From: Bacteroidota bacterium
GTDB lineage: Bacteria > Bacteroidota > Bacteroidia > B-17B0 > Aurantibacillaceae
Direction of reading: 5' to 3'
Assembly: GCA_021156365.1 (NCBI GenBank)
Contig: JAJNDK010000002.1
Span: forward strand, 372,001-436,000
Length of the DNA stretch: 64,000 nucleotides
Shown here piece after piece: positions 1-7,399 of this stretch. Made by a program: the position numbers and the translations under genes. Under the pieces are notes generated by a model. It had not been told where the DNA came from. It saw nothing but the letters and a program-made list of their open reading frames with translations, and ran no database searches. The first letter of the stretch is position 1. Every line of letters begins with the position of its first letter.

Positions 1-2
1 CT

Positions 3-257
3 CATCTGGGTCTGAAAGAAGGACTTGTATTATTATTATTCGGCACATTTGGAGTGATCTTCGCGCCCAGCGGCGGTCTTGGAGCTTATCAAAGCATTCT
101 GTTTGTTGTGCTCGTTTTTTATTCAGTGTCCGAGGTCACAAGCTTTGCATTGCCATGGGTCATCTGGTCTACTCAGCTCCTGGTAACAGTTCTTATCGGG
201 TGCATCAGCCTGATCGTATTACCGATCTATAATAAAAACAAAAATGTCGCTCAATAA
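3..257 (+). CDS. C-terminal end of a flippase-like (LPG synthase TM region / YbhN-type) membrane protein, partial
   Basis: The gene enters from the left edge; the visible 84 codons are open from base 3 and end at TAA 255-257. The segment has two strongly hydrophobic helices. Between the first helix and the second there is a Pro-Ser-Gly-Gly-Leu-Gly-Ala-Tyr-Gln stretch, close to the PxPGGLGxxE loop of lysylphosphatidylglycerol-synthase-TM/YbhN family proteins, and the last helix ends in Leu-Pro before a basic tail. Members are inner-membrane proteins linked to lipid flipping or lipid modification. The stop lies 14 bases inside rfaE2, so the two genes are probably translationally coupled. The family call rests on the loop only; a different polytopic protein is possible. 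Confidence 0.6.
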   Translation, partial: HLGLKEGLVLLLFGTFGVIFAPSGGLGAYQSILFVVLVFYSVSEVTSFALPWVIWSTQLLVTVLIGCISLIVLPIYNKNKNVAQ

Positions 258-738
258 AAAAGTATACGCCAAGCTTACTACCGTTGATGAATTGAAACAA
301 CGACTTGCTGTCGTAAATTTTTTCGGAAGGAAAATTGTTTTCACCAATGGTGTATTCGACATCCTTCACACCGGCCATGTGGATTACCTCAGCAAAGCAC
401 GTGATCTCGGCGACTTCCTGGTTGTTGGCCTGAATACCGACAGCTCTGTAAAACGCCTGAACAAAGGCCCGGAACGTCCGATCAATAACGAACAGGCACG
501 GGCAACTGTATTGGGGGCACTGGAATGTGTAAATGCGGTTATCTTCTTCGATGAAGACACTCCTTATGAACTGATCAAAGCATTGCAACCGGACGTATTG
601 GTAAAAGGCAGTGATTATAAACCGGAAGATATTATGGGCTCCGATATTGTAAAAGCGAAAGGCGGGGAAGTAAAAACGATCGAGCTGTCGCAGGGTTTTT
701 CAACTACGAATATCATTAAGAAAATTTCAGGGAGCTGA
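244..738 (+). CDS. rfaE2: D-glycero-beta-D-manno-heptose 1-phosphate adenylyltransferase
   Basis: A 164-residue nucleotidyltransferase of the cytidylyltransferase fold, covering only the C-terminal (adenylyltransferase) half of the two-domain E. coli HldE. It would transfer AMP from ATP to heptose 1-phosphate in ADP-heptose synthesis for LPS. The N-terminal FTNGVFDILHTGHVDYL carries the HxGH nucleotide-binding motif; a Gly-Ser-Asp-Tyr segment and the terminal GFSTTNIIKKI match the family. The length is normal for stand-alone RfaE2. The ATG at 244 lies within the preceding gene. The kinase half (RfaE1) is not in this window. Confidence 0.93.
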   Translation: MSLNKKVYAKLTTVDELKQRLAVVNFFGRKIVFTNGVFDILHTGHVDYLSKARDLGDFLVVGLNTDSSVKRLNKGPERPINNEQARATVLGALECVNAVIFFDEDTPYELIKALQPDVLVKGSDYKPEDIMGSDIVKAKGGEVKTIELSQGFSTTNIIKKISGS

Positions 739-825
739 GAGATAGCAGAGCCAGGACTGTTAGGCGCAAGATGCAGGATATATTTCGGAAAATAATGTGG
801 CTGATCTCAAAAGGGATTAACAACC

Positions 826-863
826 AGAAACCCGGAACCCGATCCCGATAACTATCGGGACTA
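826..863. repeat. 38-base dispersed palindromic repeat, copy 1 (reverse orientation)
   Basis: The core TCCCGATAACTATCGGGA (843-860) is an almost perfect palindrome. It is flanked at 826-842 by a run of ACCCG/AACCC units. Read on the minus strand the unit is TAG, then the palindrome, then TCGGGTTCCGGGTTTCT; it matches the copy at 29432-29469 at 36 of 38 bases. The TAG is the stop codon of gmk. It sits between the convergent ends of rfaE2 and gmk and could fold as a hairpin, but there is no T-tract. Confidence 0.8.
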
Positions 864-1436
864 ACACTTATCCAGGAATTCTTTCACGATACGTTCTGCA
901 TCTTCAAATGCTATGTCAAGGTGTTCATTCAGGATAAAACGATCAAAGAGACTTGCTGTTTTTAATTCTTTTTCAGCTTTGTCGAGGCGGCGGGCAATGC
1001 TTTCCTGGTTGTCAGTACTGCGGCTGCGCAGGCGTTCTTCGAGGATCTTGATAGAAGGAGGCATCACAAAAATAGCCAGTGCATTATCTTTGAACTGGTT
1101 TTTCAGGTTCAATCCACCTTCCACATCGATATCAAAGATCACATGCTTGCCTTTTGCCCAGATACGCTCCACTTCTTCCCGCAGTGTACCGTAGCAGGTG
1201 CCTGAATACACTTCTTCCCATTCGAGGAATTCGCCCTTGTCTACTTTCTGTTTGAACTCTTCAGGCGTGAGGTAATAATAATCTTTCCCGTTTTGCTCCA
1301 CACCACGTTGATCGCGGCTGGTAGCAGAGATAGAAAATTCGATCTGATCCGGAAAGGTTTTGAGCAGGTGTCTTACAATCGTCGTTTTCCCTGATCCGGA
1401 TGGCGCTGAAAAGATAATGAGTTTACCATTTCCCAT
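861..1436 (-). CDS. gmk: guanylate kinase
   Basis: A 191-residue guanylate kinase that phosphorylates GMP to GDP with ATP. The P-loop SAPSGSGKTTIV is at the extreme N-terminus, followed by the GMP-binding SATSRDQRGVEQNGKDYYY segment and the YSGTCYGT and DIDVEGG motifs. Length is typical. The ATG at 1436 is preferred over an in-frame TTG six bases upstream because family members begin just before the P-loop. The stop codon TAG (861-863) is part of a dispersed repeat. It lies 42 bases downstream of the metallo-hydrolase gene and may be co-transcribed with it. Confidence 0.95.
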   Translation of the reverse strand: MGNGKLIIFSAPSGSGKTTIVRHLLKTFPDQIEFSISATSRDQRGVEQNGKDYYYLTPEEFKQKVDKGEFLEWEEVYSGTCYGTLREEVERIWAKGKHVIFDIDVEGGLNLKNQFKDNALAIFVMPPSIKILEERLRSRSTDNQESIARRLDKAEKELKTASLFDRFILNEHLDIAFEDAERIVKEFLDKC

Positions 1437-1478
1437 GCGCAAAGATAGGAAGTATATTGTTTTGGCAAAATCATTCGC

Positions 1479-2879
1479 TTACAGGGCGATCACTTCACCT
1501 TTATGCGGAATGACCACTTCGCCAAAACCGGCATCCAGCAATGTAGTACGCCATACTTCTTTGGTATCCGTTTCTCCATGCACCAAAAACACTTTCTTTA
1601 CAAGGGATTTATCCTGGCAGTCGAGGAAGCGCAGCATCTCCTCATAATCACCATGAGCGCTGTAGGATGCAATACTTTCCACTTCCGCACGCACTTCCAG
1701 TTCCTGCCCGAAGATCCGGACCTGTTTATCACCCCGCAGGATCTTCCCTCCCAATGAATTAGGGGAGCAATAGCCCACTGCCAGTATCGTATTGCGCGGA
1801 TCGGAAATATTGTGTGCAATGTGATGTTTTACCCTGCCCGCTTCCATCATACCCGAAGCCGAAATAATGATGCAGGGTTGTTTGTATTCGTTCAGGCGCA
1901 TGGAATCTTCTTTCTTCTGTATATACACCAACCCCTGGAAACCGAAAGGATCCGGATCTTTTTTGATGTATTCCTGCAGGCTGTCGTTCAGGCTGTATAC
2001 ATATTTCCGGGTAATATCCGTTGCGCTCACCGAAAGCGGGCTGTCTACGAACACCTTGATATCGGGCAAGAGACCTGCATTTTTCAGCTTGTCCAGCACA
2101 AACACGATCTCCTGTGTGCGTCCGAGGCTAAAAGCAGGAATGATCAGCTTTCCCTTCTTTTCCAGGCAGGTTTTCTTTACTACATCTAAAAAATGCTGTT
2201 CGGCCGATTCGGTTTTTTCATGCAGCCGGTCTCCGTAAGTAGATTCACAAATAATGTAATCGGCCTGAGGAAACCGCTCCGGGTCTTTCAGCAGCATATC
2301 CGTATACCGGCCAATATCTCCCGAAAAAGCAAGCCGGGTGGTTTTGCCATTCTCCTTCGCAATAATGTTCACTGCGGCGCTTCCCAGGATATGGCCGGCA
2401 TCCGTGAACATAAAGGAGATCTCATCATTGATGGCAAAAGACGTATGATAATCCACCGGGTGAAAAAGGTCTATGGTATCTTCGGCATTTTTTGCCGTAT
2501 AGTGTGGTTTCAGGAGCTCCAGGCCTTCTTTTTGCCGGAGCTTGTTCAGGAAACGTATATCCGATTCCTGGATATGTGCGCTGTCCTGCAGGAGGATCTC
2601 CGCTACTTCGGCTGTTGCTGGCGTACAATAGATCTTTCCACGAAAGCCTTGTCTTACAAGAAAAGGCAGGTTGCCTGAATGGTCGATATGCGCATGGGAA
2701 AGTATGATCGCATCTATTTCCGGCGGATTCAAACCTATCCGCTCGTTCAATTCCGGTGTACGGCTTCCCATGCCCTGATAGAGGCCGCAATCGAGCAGTA
2801 TCTGCCTGCCTTTTTCTGTTATGAGCAAATGCTTGCTCCCTGTAACGGTTTCGGTGGCTCCCAAAAATTTAACCTGCAT
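1479..2879 (-). CDS. metallo-beta-lactamase fold / beta-CASP RNase-like protein
   Basis: A 466-residue MBL-fold protein with a beta-CASP insertion and a C-terminal RNA-metabolising (RMMBL) region. Zinc motifs are visible: SHAHIDHSGNLP near residue 60, DAGHILGSAAV near 160 and SGDIGR near 186. The C-terminal part has SASGMMEAGRVKHH, SYSAHGDYEEM and FLVHGE. The layout matches the YSH1/CPSF-type family that is widespread in bacteria and includes exo/endonucleases of RNA. The exact substrate here is not known. The metal ligands appear complete, so an active hydrolase is likely. Confidence 0.85.
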   Translation of the reverse strand: MQVKFLGATETVTGSKHLLITEKGRQILLDCGLYQGMGSRTPELNERIGLNPPEIDAIILSHAHIDHSGNLPFLVRQGFRGKIYCTPATAEVAEILLQDSAHIQESDIRFLNKLRQKEGLELLKPHYTAKNAEDTIDLFHPVDYHTSFAINDEISFMFTDAGHILGSAAVNIIAKENGKTTRLAFSGDIGRYTDMLLKDPERFPQADYIICESTYGDRLHEKTESAEQHFLDVVKKTCLEKKGKLIIPAFSLGRTQEIVFVLDKLKNAGLLPDIKVFVDSPLSVSATDITRKYVYSLNDSLQEYIKKDPDPFGFQGLVYIQKKEDSMRLNEYKQPCIIISASGMMEAGRVKHHIAHNISDPRNTILAVGYCSPNSLGGKILRGDKQVRIFGQELEVRAEVESIASYSAHGDYEEMLRFLDCQDKSLVKKVFLVHGETDTKEVWRTTLLDAGFGEVVIPHKGEVIAL

Positions 2880-2910
2880 ATTTAAGATGGATTTAAAGGA
2901 TTATAAATGA

Positions 2911-2941
2911 AAAAGGTCATCCACACGTGTGAACGACCTTT
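2911..2941 (-). terminator. hairpin terminator after the 63-residue membrane protein gene
   Basis: On the minus strand AAGGTC and GACCTT arms (2913-2918, 2935-2940) enclose the perfect inner palindrome CACACGTGTG, and the hairpin is followed by CTTTTTC. The hairpin lies between the end of the small gene at 2969 and the start of the metallo-hydrolase at 2879. It reads as a Rho-independent terminator for the former. Confidence 0.6.
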
Positions 2942-2968
2942 CTATATTTTTCAGAAGAAAAGCGCTGC

Positions 2969-3160
2969 CTATGGCAATGTGCCTTCTCTTTTTGCTTTTT
3001 TTGTTTGCTGCGCGATCACATATGCACGGGAGAACACGAGGATCGTGATCAGGGTCCAAAGTGGGTAATTGATCAGCATGTTTCCGGTAGTCGGATTCAT
3101 GATTTGGAATATCCAGGTAAAAAAATCGCCGATTGAGGTCCAAACATCTGTCCAGGTCAT
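2969..3160 (-). CDS. small single-span membrane protein, unknown function
   Basis: A 63-residue protein with an amphipathic aromatic N-terminal part (residues 1-20, rich in Trp and Phe), one probable membrane helix around residues 32-51, and a short basic tail of KKAKREG type. I do not recognise the family. Support for it being real: an ATG start, a perfect -7 box TACTTTTG 26-33 bases upstream on the same strand, and a hairpin with T-tract after the stop. It is divergent from the DUF6427-like gene. Confidence 0.5.
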   Translation of the reverse strand: MTWTDVWTSIGDFFTWIFQIMNPTTGNMLINYPLWTLITILVFSRAYVIAQQTKKAKREGTLP

Positions 3161-3172
3161 AGCTTAAATTGT

Positions 3173-3180
3173 TAAGTTTG
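3173..3180 (+). promoter_or_regulatory. -7 promoter box for the DUF6427-like gene
   Basis: TAAGTTTG is an exact match to the Bacteroidota -7 consensus TAnnTTTG, ending 35 bases before the ATG at 3216. No clear -33 TTTG is seen. Confidence 0.5.
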
Positions 3181-3185
3181 CGCAA

Positions 3186-3193
3186 CAAAAGTA
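3186..3193 (-). promoter_or_regulatory. -7 promoter box for the small membrane protein gene
   Basis: TACTTTTG on the minus strand fits TAnnTTTG exactly, 26-33 bases upstream of the ATG at 3160. Together with the box at 3173-3180 it forms a compact divergent promoter pair. Confidence 0.5.
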
Positions 3194-3215
3194 CAAAGAA
3201 TTAGCAAAATTCAAA

Positions 3216-4199
3216 ATGGTAGCCCGTTTTTTTAGAAACAACGATCGATTAGGAATTATTTTGCTGCCGGTTGCTGCCATAGCCATCTGGTCGTTTTCGC
3301 TTGCGTTCCCTTCGTTCCATGTGCTGAAACCCTCTCATAGCTTTTTATCCGGGCTGCTTTTCCCTTGTCTTTCCGTGAAATTCTGGCTGGCACTGAACCT
3401 GCTTTTCAATATCGGAGGTGCGTATCTCCTGAGCTTTTTATGCAGCCGGCAGGAGATCACCGAAAAACAAAACCTGCTACCCGGCTTTGTATTCCTTCTT
3501 TTCTCAGGTCTGTTGAACCAGGACGGAGCCTTTCATCCACTCCTTGCTGCTACCATACCGCTTACAGGAGCTTTTTACCTGCTTTTTGGCACCTATCGCG
3601 AAGAATTGTCGTTATCGGATGTTTTTGATGCGGCCTTTTTACTTTCACTGGGCGCTATGTTCTATAGCCCCCTGGCGGTTTTTATGCTTATTCCTTTCAT
3701 CAGCCTGTTGATCCTGAAACCTTTTAAGCTGCGCGAATGGCTGCTGATACTGGTAGGATTAGCGCTACCTGTATTGCTCAGCTCTGTATTGCTGTTCCTG
3801 TTCAACAAAAGCCAGGAAGGTCTTATCAGCAGCTTCAAAAGTATATTCGTTCCTTTCCATGTGCCTGTTTTTGGTGTCGGTTCCTTCCTTATCCATACCA
3901 CATCCATCCTGCTGGGGCTCTTAGGGATTTACAACAGTATTTTCCGTTCAGGTAATTTCAAGATCAAAAGCCAGAAAGTAAAAACAGTGCTCGTCTGGAT
4001 CCTGTTGTTTGGAGCGGGAAGTATCTTTTTTTTGAATGAAACCAGTTTTTTCAAAGGAGCGCTTGTTGCAGTTCCTTTAAGTATTTTCATCGGCGATTAC
4101 CTTGGAAATATTAAAAAAGGCATTCTTCGTGAATTTTTAACACTTTTACTGGTAGCAGCTTACATTTGCTCTCAGCTACAGGCGGGCGGGTATTTATAA
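3216..4199 (+). CDS. polytopic membrane protein, DUF6427-like
   Basis: A 327-residue protein with about eight to ten hydrophobic helices spread over its whole length and short loops. The N-terminal MVARFFRNNDRLGIILLP followed by alternating helices resembles the Bacteroidota DUF6427 family, whose function is not known to me. Neighbours give no pathway: it is divergent from a small membrane protein and lies upstream of purQ in the same direction with about 100 bases and a separate promoter between them. The family assignment is from memory of the N-terminal pattern. Confidence 0.6.
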   Translation: MVARFFRNNDRLGIILLPVAAIAIWSFSLAFPSFHVLKPSHSFLSGLLFPCLSVKFWLALNLLFNIGGAYLLSFLCSRQEITEKQNLLPGFVFLLFSGLLNQDGAFHPLLAATIPLTGAFYLLFGTYREELSLSDVFDAAFLLSLGAMFYSPLAVFMLIPFISLLILKPFKLREWLLILVGLALPVLLSSVLLFLFNKSQEGLISSFKSIFVPFHVPVFGVGSFLIHTTSILLGLLGIYNSIFRSGNFKIKSQKVKTVLVWILLFGAGSIFFLNETSFFKGALVAVPLSIFIGDYLGNIKKGILREFLTLLLVAAYICSQLQAGGYL

Positions 4200-4266
4200 C
4201 GCAGCTATTCCCTGCACTTTATGGAAATTCAAGGCCGTTTCTGTCCCATTATGTACATAAATACCG

Positions 4267-4274
4267 TAAATTTG
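4267..4274 (+). promoter_or_regulatory. -7 promoter box for purQ
   Basis: TAAATTTG, exact TAnnTTTG match, 25 bases before the purQ ATG. The 100-base leader region holds no recognisable purine riboswitch. Confidence 0.5.
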
Positions 4275-4299
4275 TACTCTAATTTTTAATCGTTACTAC

Positions 4300-4998
4300 A
4301 TGAAATTTGGTGTTGTTGTATTTCCGGGCTCTAACTGCGATGAGGATATGGTATATGTGCTGAGCACTATCATGGGACAGGAAACCGTTAAATTATGGCA
4401 CAAGAATACCGATCTGGAAGGATGCGATGCGATCGTACTGCCGGGCGGATTCTCTTATGGTGATTACCTGAGAAGCGGAGCCATTGCCCGTTTTTCTCCT
4501 ATCATGGACAGCATCGTTGATCACGCCAACAAAGGCGGTTTTGTCTTCGGTGTATGCAATGGCTTCCAGATCCTTTGCGAGGCAGGGCTTCTGCCGGGCG
4601 CTTTGCTTCACAACAACGAGCGTAAATTCATTTGCAAAAACGTATTCATAAAAGCACAGACTTCCGAGACCCGCTTAACCAATGCGATCCCGAAAGACAA
4701 AGTACTGAAAGTTCCGATCGCACATGGCGAAGGAAAATATTTTGCCGACGAAAAAACACTGAAAGCACTGAACGATAATGGCCAGATCCTTTTCCGCTAC
4801 TGCGACGAGCAGGGCAAGATAAGCGATGAAGCCAACCCGAACGGAGCTACGGAGAATATTGCAGGTGTTTGCAATGCCGGCAAAAATGTGTTCGGTATGA
4901 TGCCGCATCCGGAAAGAGCTGCAGACGCAGAGCTGTTCAATGAAGACGGTAAGTTTTTGTTTGAATCGATCCTGAAACAGGCAGCTGTATTAGGTTAA
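4300..4998 (+). CDS. purQ: phosphoribosylformylglycinamidine synthase, glutaminase subunit PurQ
   Basis: A 232-residue class I glutamine amidotransferase that supplies ammonia for FGAR to FGAM conversion in purine synthesis. Visible motifs: KFGVVVFPGSNCDEDM at the N-terminus, LPGGFSYGDYLR, the nucleophile cysteine in GVCNGFQIL (about residue 87), and the His-Glu pair in MMPHPERA near the C-terminus. It is a stand-alone small subunit, implying separate PurL and PurS elsewhere. The last four bases overlap the convergent S4-domain gene. Confidence 0.95.
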   Translation: MKFGVVVFPGSNCDEDMVYVLSTIMGQETVKLWHKNTDLEGCDAIVLPGGFSYGDYLRSGAIARFSPIMDSIVDHANKGGFVFGVCNGFQILCEAGLLPGALLHNNERKFICKNVFIKAQTSETRLTNAIPKDKVLKVPIAHGEGKYFADEKTLKALNDNGQILFRYCDEQGKISDEANPNGATENIAGVCNAGKNVFGMMPHPERAADAELFNEDGKFLFESILKQAAVLG

Positions 4999-5375
4999 TG
5001 AAATCCTGAATCATCCAGGTCCCTTCTTTCTTTTTTGGTTGGCCTTCCGGAGCCCTTTTCCCGGTCTGATTTCGGCGAGTAGAATGCCGAAGGCTCTGCT
5101 TTTGGCGGAACATAAGGCAGCGAATGATCTGTATAAAAAGGCTTCATTTTTTCTGCGCTTCCCCGTTTATCCACCAGCGCCACCACTTCAATAACCTTTG
5201 AATAATCCGGCTGTATGCGGATCGTAAATTTATCTCCGGGCTTCACCGAATAAGAAGGTTTTACGGCATTGCTATTACACACCACTTTTCCTTTGTCGCA
5301 GGCTTCTGCGGCCAGTGAGCGGGTTTTATAAACCCTGATTGCCCAAAGATATTTATCAACTCTTACTTTTTCCAC
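4995..5375 (-). CDS. S4-domain RNA-binding protein (Hsp15-like)
   Basis: A 126-residue protein. An S4 RNA-binding domain occupies residues 1-60 (RVDKYLWAIRVYKTRSLAAEAC then a GKVVCNSNAVKPSYSVKPGD turn), followed by a basic low-complexity tail rich in Lys, Arg, Ser and Pro. Heat-shock protein 15 homologues of this size bind stalled 50S subunits carrying nascent chains; that role is inferred. The start is GTG at 5375, with a -7 box on the same strand at 5401-5408. It overlaps the purQ stop by four bases, tail to tail. Confidence 0.82.
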   Translation of the reverse strand: MEKVRVDKYLWAIRVYKTRSLAAEACDKGKVVCNSNAVKPSYSVKPGDKFTIRIQPDYSKVIEVVALVDKRGSAEKMKPFYTDHSLPYVPPKAEPSAFYSPKSDREKGSGRPTKKERRDLDDSGFH

Positions 5376-5396
5376 AATAAAACCTATCTGTATCCG

Positions 5397-5420
5397 TAAA
5401 CAAATATATATATTTGTTTA
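5397..5420. promoter_or_regulatory. 24-base perfect palindrome forming two back-to-back -7 boxes
   Basis: TAAACAAATATA followed by its exact reverse complement. The right half contains TATATTTG on the plus strand (5409-5416) and the left half the same box on the minus strand (5401-5408). One palindrome therefore gives the -7 elements of both divergent genes. The plus-strand box ends only five bases before the ATG at 5422, so that mRNA would be leaderless or nearly so; the minus-strand mRNA would have a leader of about 20 bases. Confidence 0.55.
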
Positions 5421-5421
5421 G

Positions 5422-5898
5422 ATGCCGGATTCAATCATAGAAGAAAAACAAGGTTCTTACCTGATCAGCACGGATAAGAGCAAGCTGGATATAATGGCCA
5501 TCCATAATTACCTGAGCAACGAAAGCTACTGGGCCAAACATATTCCCATCCGGATCGTGAAAAATGCGATCGAACATTCGATGTGTTTTGGCATGTACGA
5601 TCTGTCAGAGAATAATTTCATGAAACAGATCGGCTTTGCAAGAGTGATCACTGACCGTGCTACTTTCGGCTACCTCGCTGATGTGTATGTACTGGACGCA
5701 CATCGGAAAAAAGGACTCTCGAAATGGCTGATGCGTTTTATCCTGACACATCCCGAATTGCAGGGGCTGCGCAGATTCAGCCTGGCCACACAGGATGCAC
5801 ACGGATTGTATACCCAATTTGGTTTTAAACAACTTGAGCAACCCGATCGCATGATGGAGATCAAATTCAACAATGCATATTATCCGGCGCAGGAATGA
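5422..5898 (+). CDS. GNAT family N-acetyltransferase
   Basis: A 158-residue acetyl-CoA-dependent acyltransferase. The central FGYLADVYVLDAHRKKGLSKWLM segment (about residues 77-99) is the GNAT acetyl-CoA pocket motif A with its (R/Q)xxGxG/A-like turn, and the C-terminal ATQDAHGLYTQFGF motif B region is also clear. N-terminal residues 20-50 (IHNYLSNESYWAKHIP) match a common bacterial subfamily of unknown substrate. Its stop overlaps the next start in an ATGA, so the two genes are coupled. Confidence 0.85.
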   Translation: MPDSIIEEKQGSYLISTDKSKLDIMAIHNYLSNESYWAKHIPIRIVKNAIEHSMCFGMYDLSENNFMKQIGFARVITDRATFGYLADVYVLDAHRKKGLSKWLMRFILTHPELQGLRRFSLATQDAHGLYTQFGFKQLEQPDRMMEIKFNNAYYPAQE

Positions 5899-7391
5899 TA
5901 GCAGCCTGCATCTATATTCTCCTGTTCTCAGTGGCGATCCTGTTTTTCAAAAAAAAGAACGGGAGCGCTATTCCACGTAAAGCCTACCTCGCCGTTTTCC
6001 TTATAAAAATAGCCTGCGGTTTTGCACTCACCTGGATCTACACCAGTTATTATCCCGATCGTAAAACAGCGGACATCTACAAATATTATGACGATGCAAA
6101 AGTGCTCTACAGCGCCCTGCCCGATAAACCCGCGGATTATATCAAAATGATCTCTGGTATCGGTAACGACAACCTGCATTTCGATAATACCTATTATGCG
6201 AAAATGAATAACTGGTACAAACGTTATGATTTTGGCACTTATAATGACAATCATACGATCATCCGGTTCAATGCACTCGTGATGCCTTTATCTTTCGGGA
6301 GCTTTCATGTGCATACTGTATTCATGTGCCTGCTTTCCTTTATAGGACTGTGGCTGCTTTGCGAGGTATTCATCCGGTATTTTCCTGAAAAAAAATGGAT
6401 GGTGTTCTTTGCTGTTTTCTTTATTCCTTCTGTGTTGTTCTGGGGATCGGGTGTTTTAAAAGAAGGCATCCTGCTGTTCTCTATCGGATTGTTGTTCCAT
6501 TCTTTTTACCGGATCGTGGAAGAAAAAAAGAGAAGTGTGGCGATTTTTCTGCTGCTGATCCTCTCCCTGTTCCTCTTATTGATCAATAAGAACTATTTAC
6601 TGATATCCCTTGTGCCACCCCTGTTCTGTTATTACCTTATAAAACAATTCAGGATCCGGCGGGTCACGAGATTCTTTTTGTGCTTTCATTTTCTACTCCT
6701 GATTGTTGGTTTTTTATCCCTTCGTTTTATTTTTCATAAAGATCCACTGCAAACGATCTCAAAAAAACAACGCGACTTTATCAACCTTGCGCGTGGCGGT
6801 GTGTTCCTGCTGAACAAAGATCACCTGGTGCGCGTCGATCCCTCCCTGAAAGAGATGGCGCTCCTGCCGGAAAAAGATTCCTGTAGACTGAAAACGGATA
6901 TGCCCTGCATGCGCTGGAAACTGGATAATTTTAATGACACGCTTTTAGTGGATTTCAACAGCGATACTTCCTTATACAAAATGATCTGGGACCTTCCCAA
7001 AGCAGGCAGCCTGATACAGGAAAAACCGATCGCTCCGGACATTGGATCTTTTCTTTTGTTTGCCCCGAAAGCACTGTACAATGTGCTGTTGAAGCCCGGT
7101 ATTTTTAAAGCAAGATCAGTCATTGAAAAAATGGCCGCTGCAGAAAATATACTGATCGCAGGTATACTGCTGGTTTGCCTGTTTTTCACGGATCGTAAGC
7201 AGGTGAACAGCTCTCTGTTGAATTTGTGTATCTATGCCGTGTTGATCCTTTTCCTCATCATCGGGTTTACAACACCGGTTGCAGGAGCGATCGTGCGGTA
7301 TAAAATGCCATTACTACCCTTATTGGTAATGATCGGAATTAATAGTGCAGGTATAAACAAATTAAGAAAACCAGGGATCTTTAAAAAATAA
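5895..7391 (+). CDS. large polytopic membrane protein, GT-C/Wzy-like, function unknown
   Basis: A 498-residue protein with about nine to eleven predicted membrane helices and two non-membrane segments (about residues 50-120 and 290-390). The SVLFWGSGVLKEGILLF helix and the late GAIVRYKMPLLPLL motif recall membrane glycosyltransferases or polysaccharide polymerases of Bacteroidota, but no catalytic motif can be named with confidence. It is coupled to the upstream GNAT gene by a four-base ATGA overlap and precedes the ferredoxin reductase gene by eight bases, suggesting a three-gene operon. Confidence 0.6.
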   Translation: MIAACIYILLFSVAILFFKKKNGSAIPRKAYLAVFLIKIACGFALTWIYTSYYPDRKTADIYKYYDDAKVLYSALPDKPADYIKMISGIGNDNLHFDNTYYAKMNNWYKRYDFGTYNDNHTIIRFNALVMPLSFGSFHVHTVFMCLLSFIGLWLLCEVFIRYFPEKKWMVFFAVFFIPSVLFWGSGVLKEGILLFSIGLLFHSFYRIVEEKKRSVAIFLLLILSLFLLLINKNYLLISLVPPLFCYYLIKQFRIRRVTRFFLCFHFLLLIVGFLSLRFIFHKDPLQTISKKQRDFINLARGGVFLLNKDHLVRVDPSLKEMALLPEKDSCRLKTDMPCMRWKLDNFNDTLLVDFNSDTSLYKMIWDLPKAGSLIQEKPIAPDIGSFLLFAPKALYNVLLKPGIFKARSVIEKMAAAENILIAGILLVCLFFTDRKQVNSSLLNLCIYAVLILFLIIGFTTPVAGAIVRYKMPLLPLLVMIGINSAGINKLRKPGIFKK

Positions 7392-7399
7392 ATTGTGTG

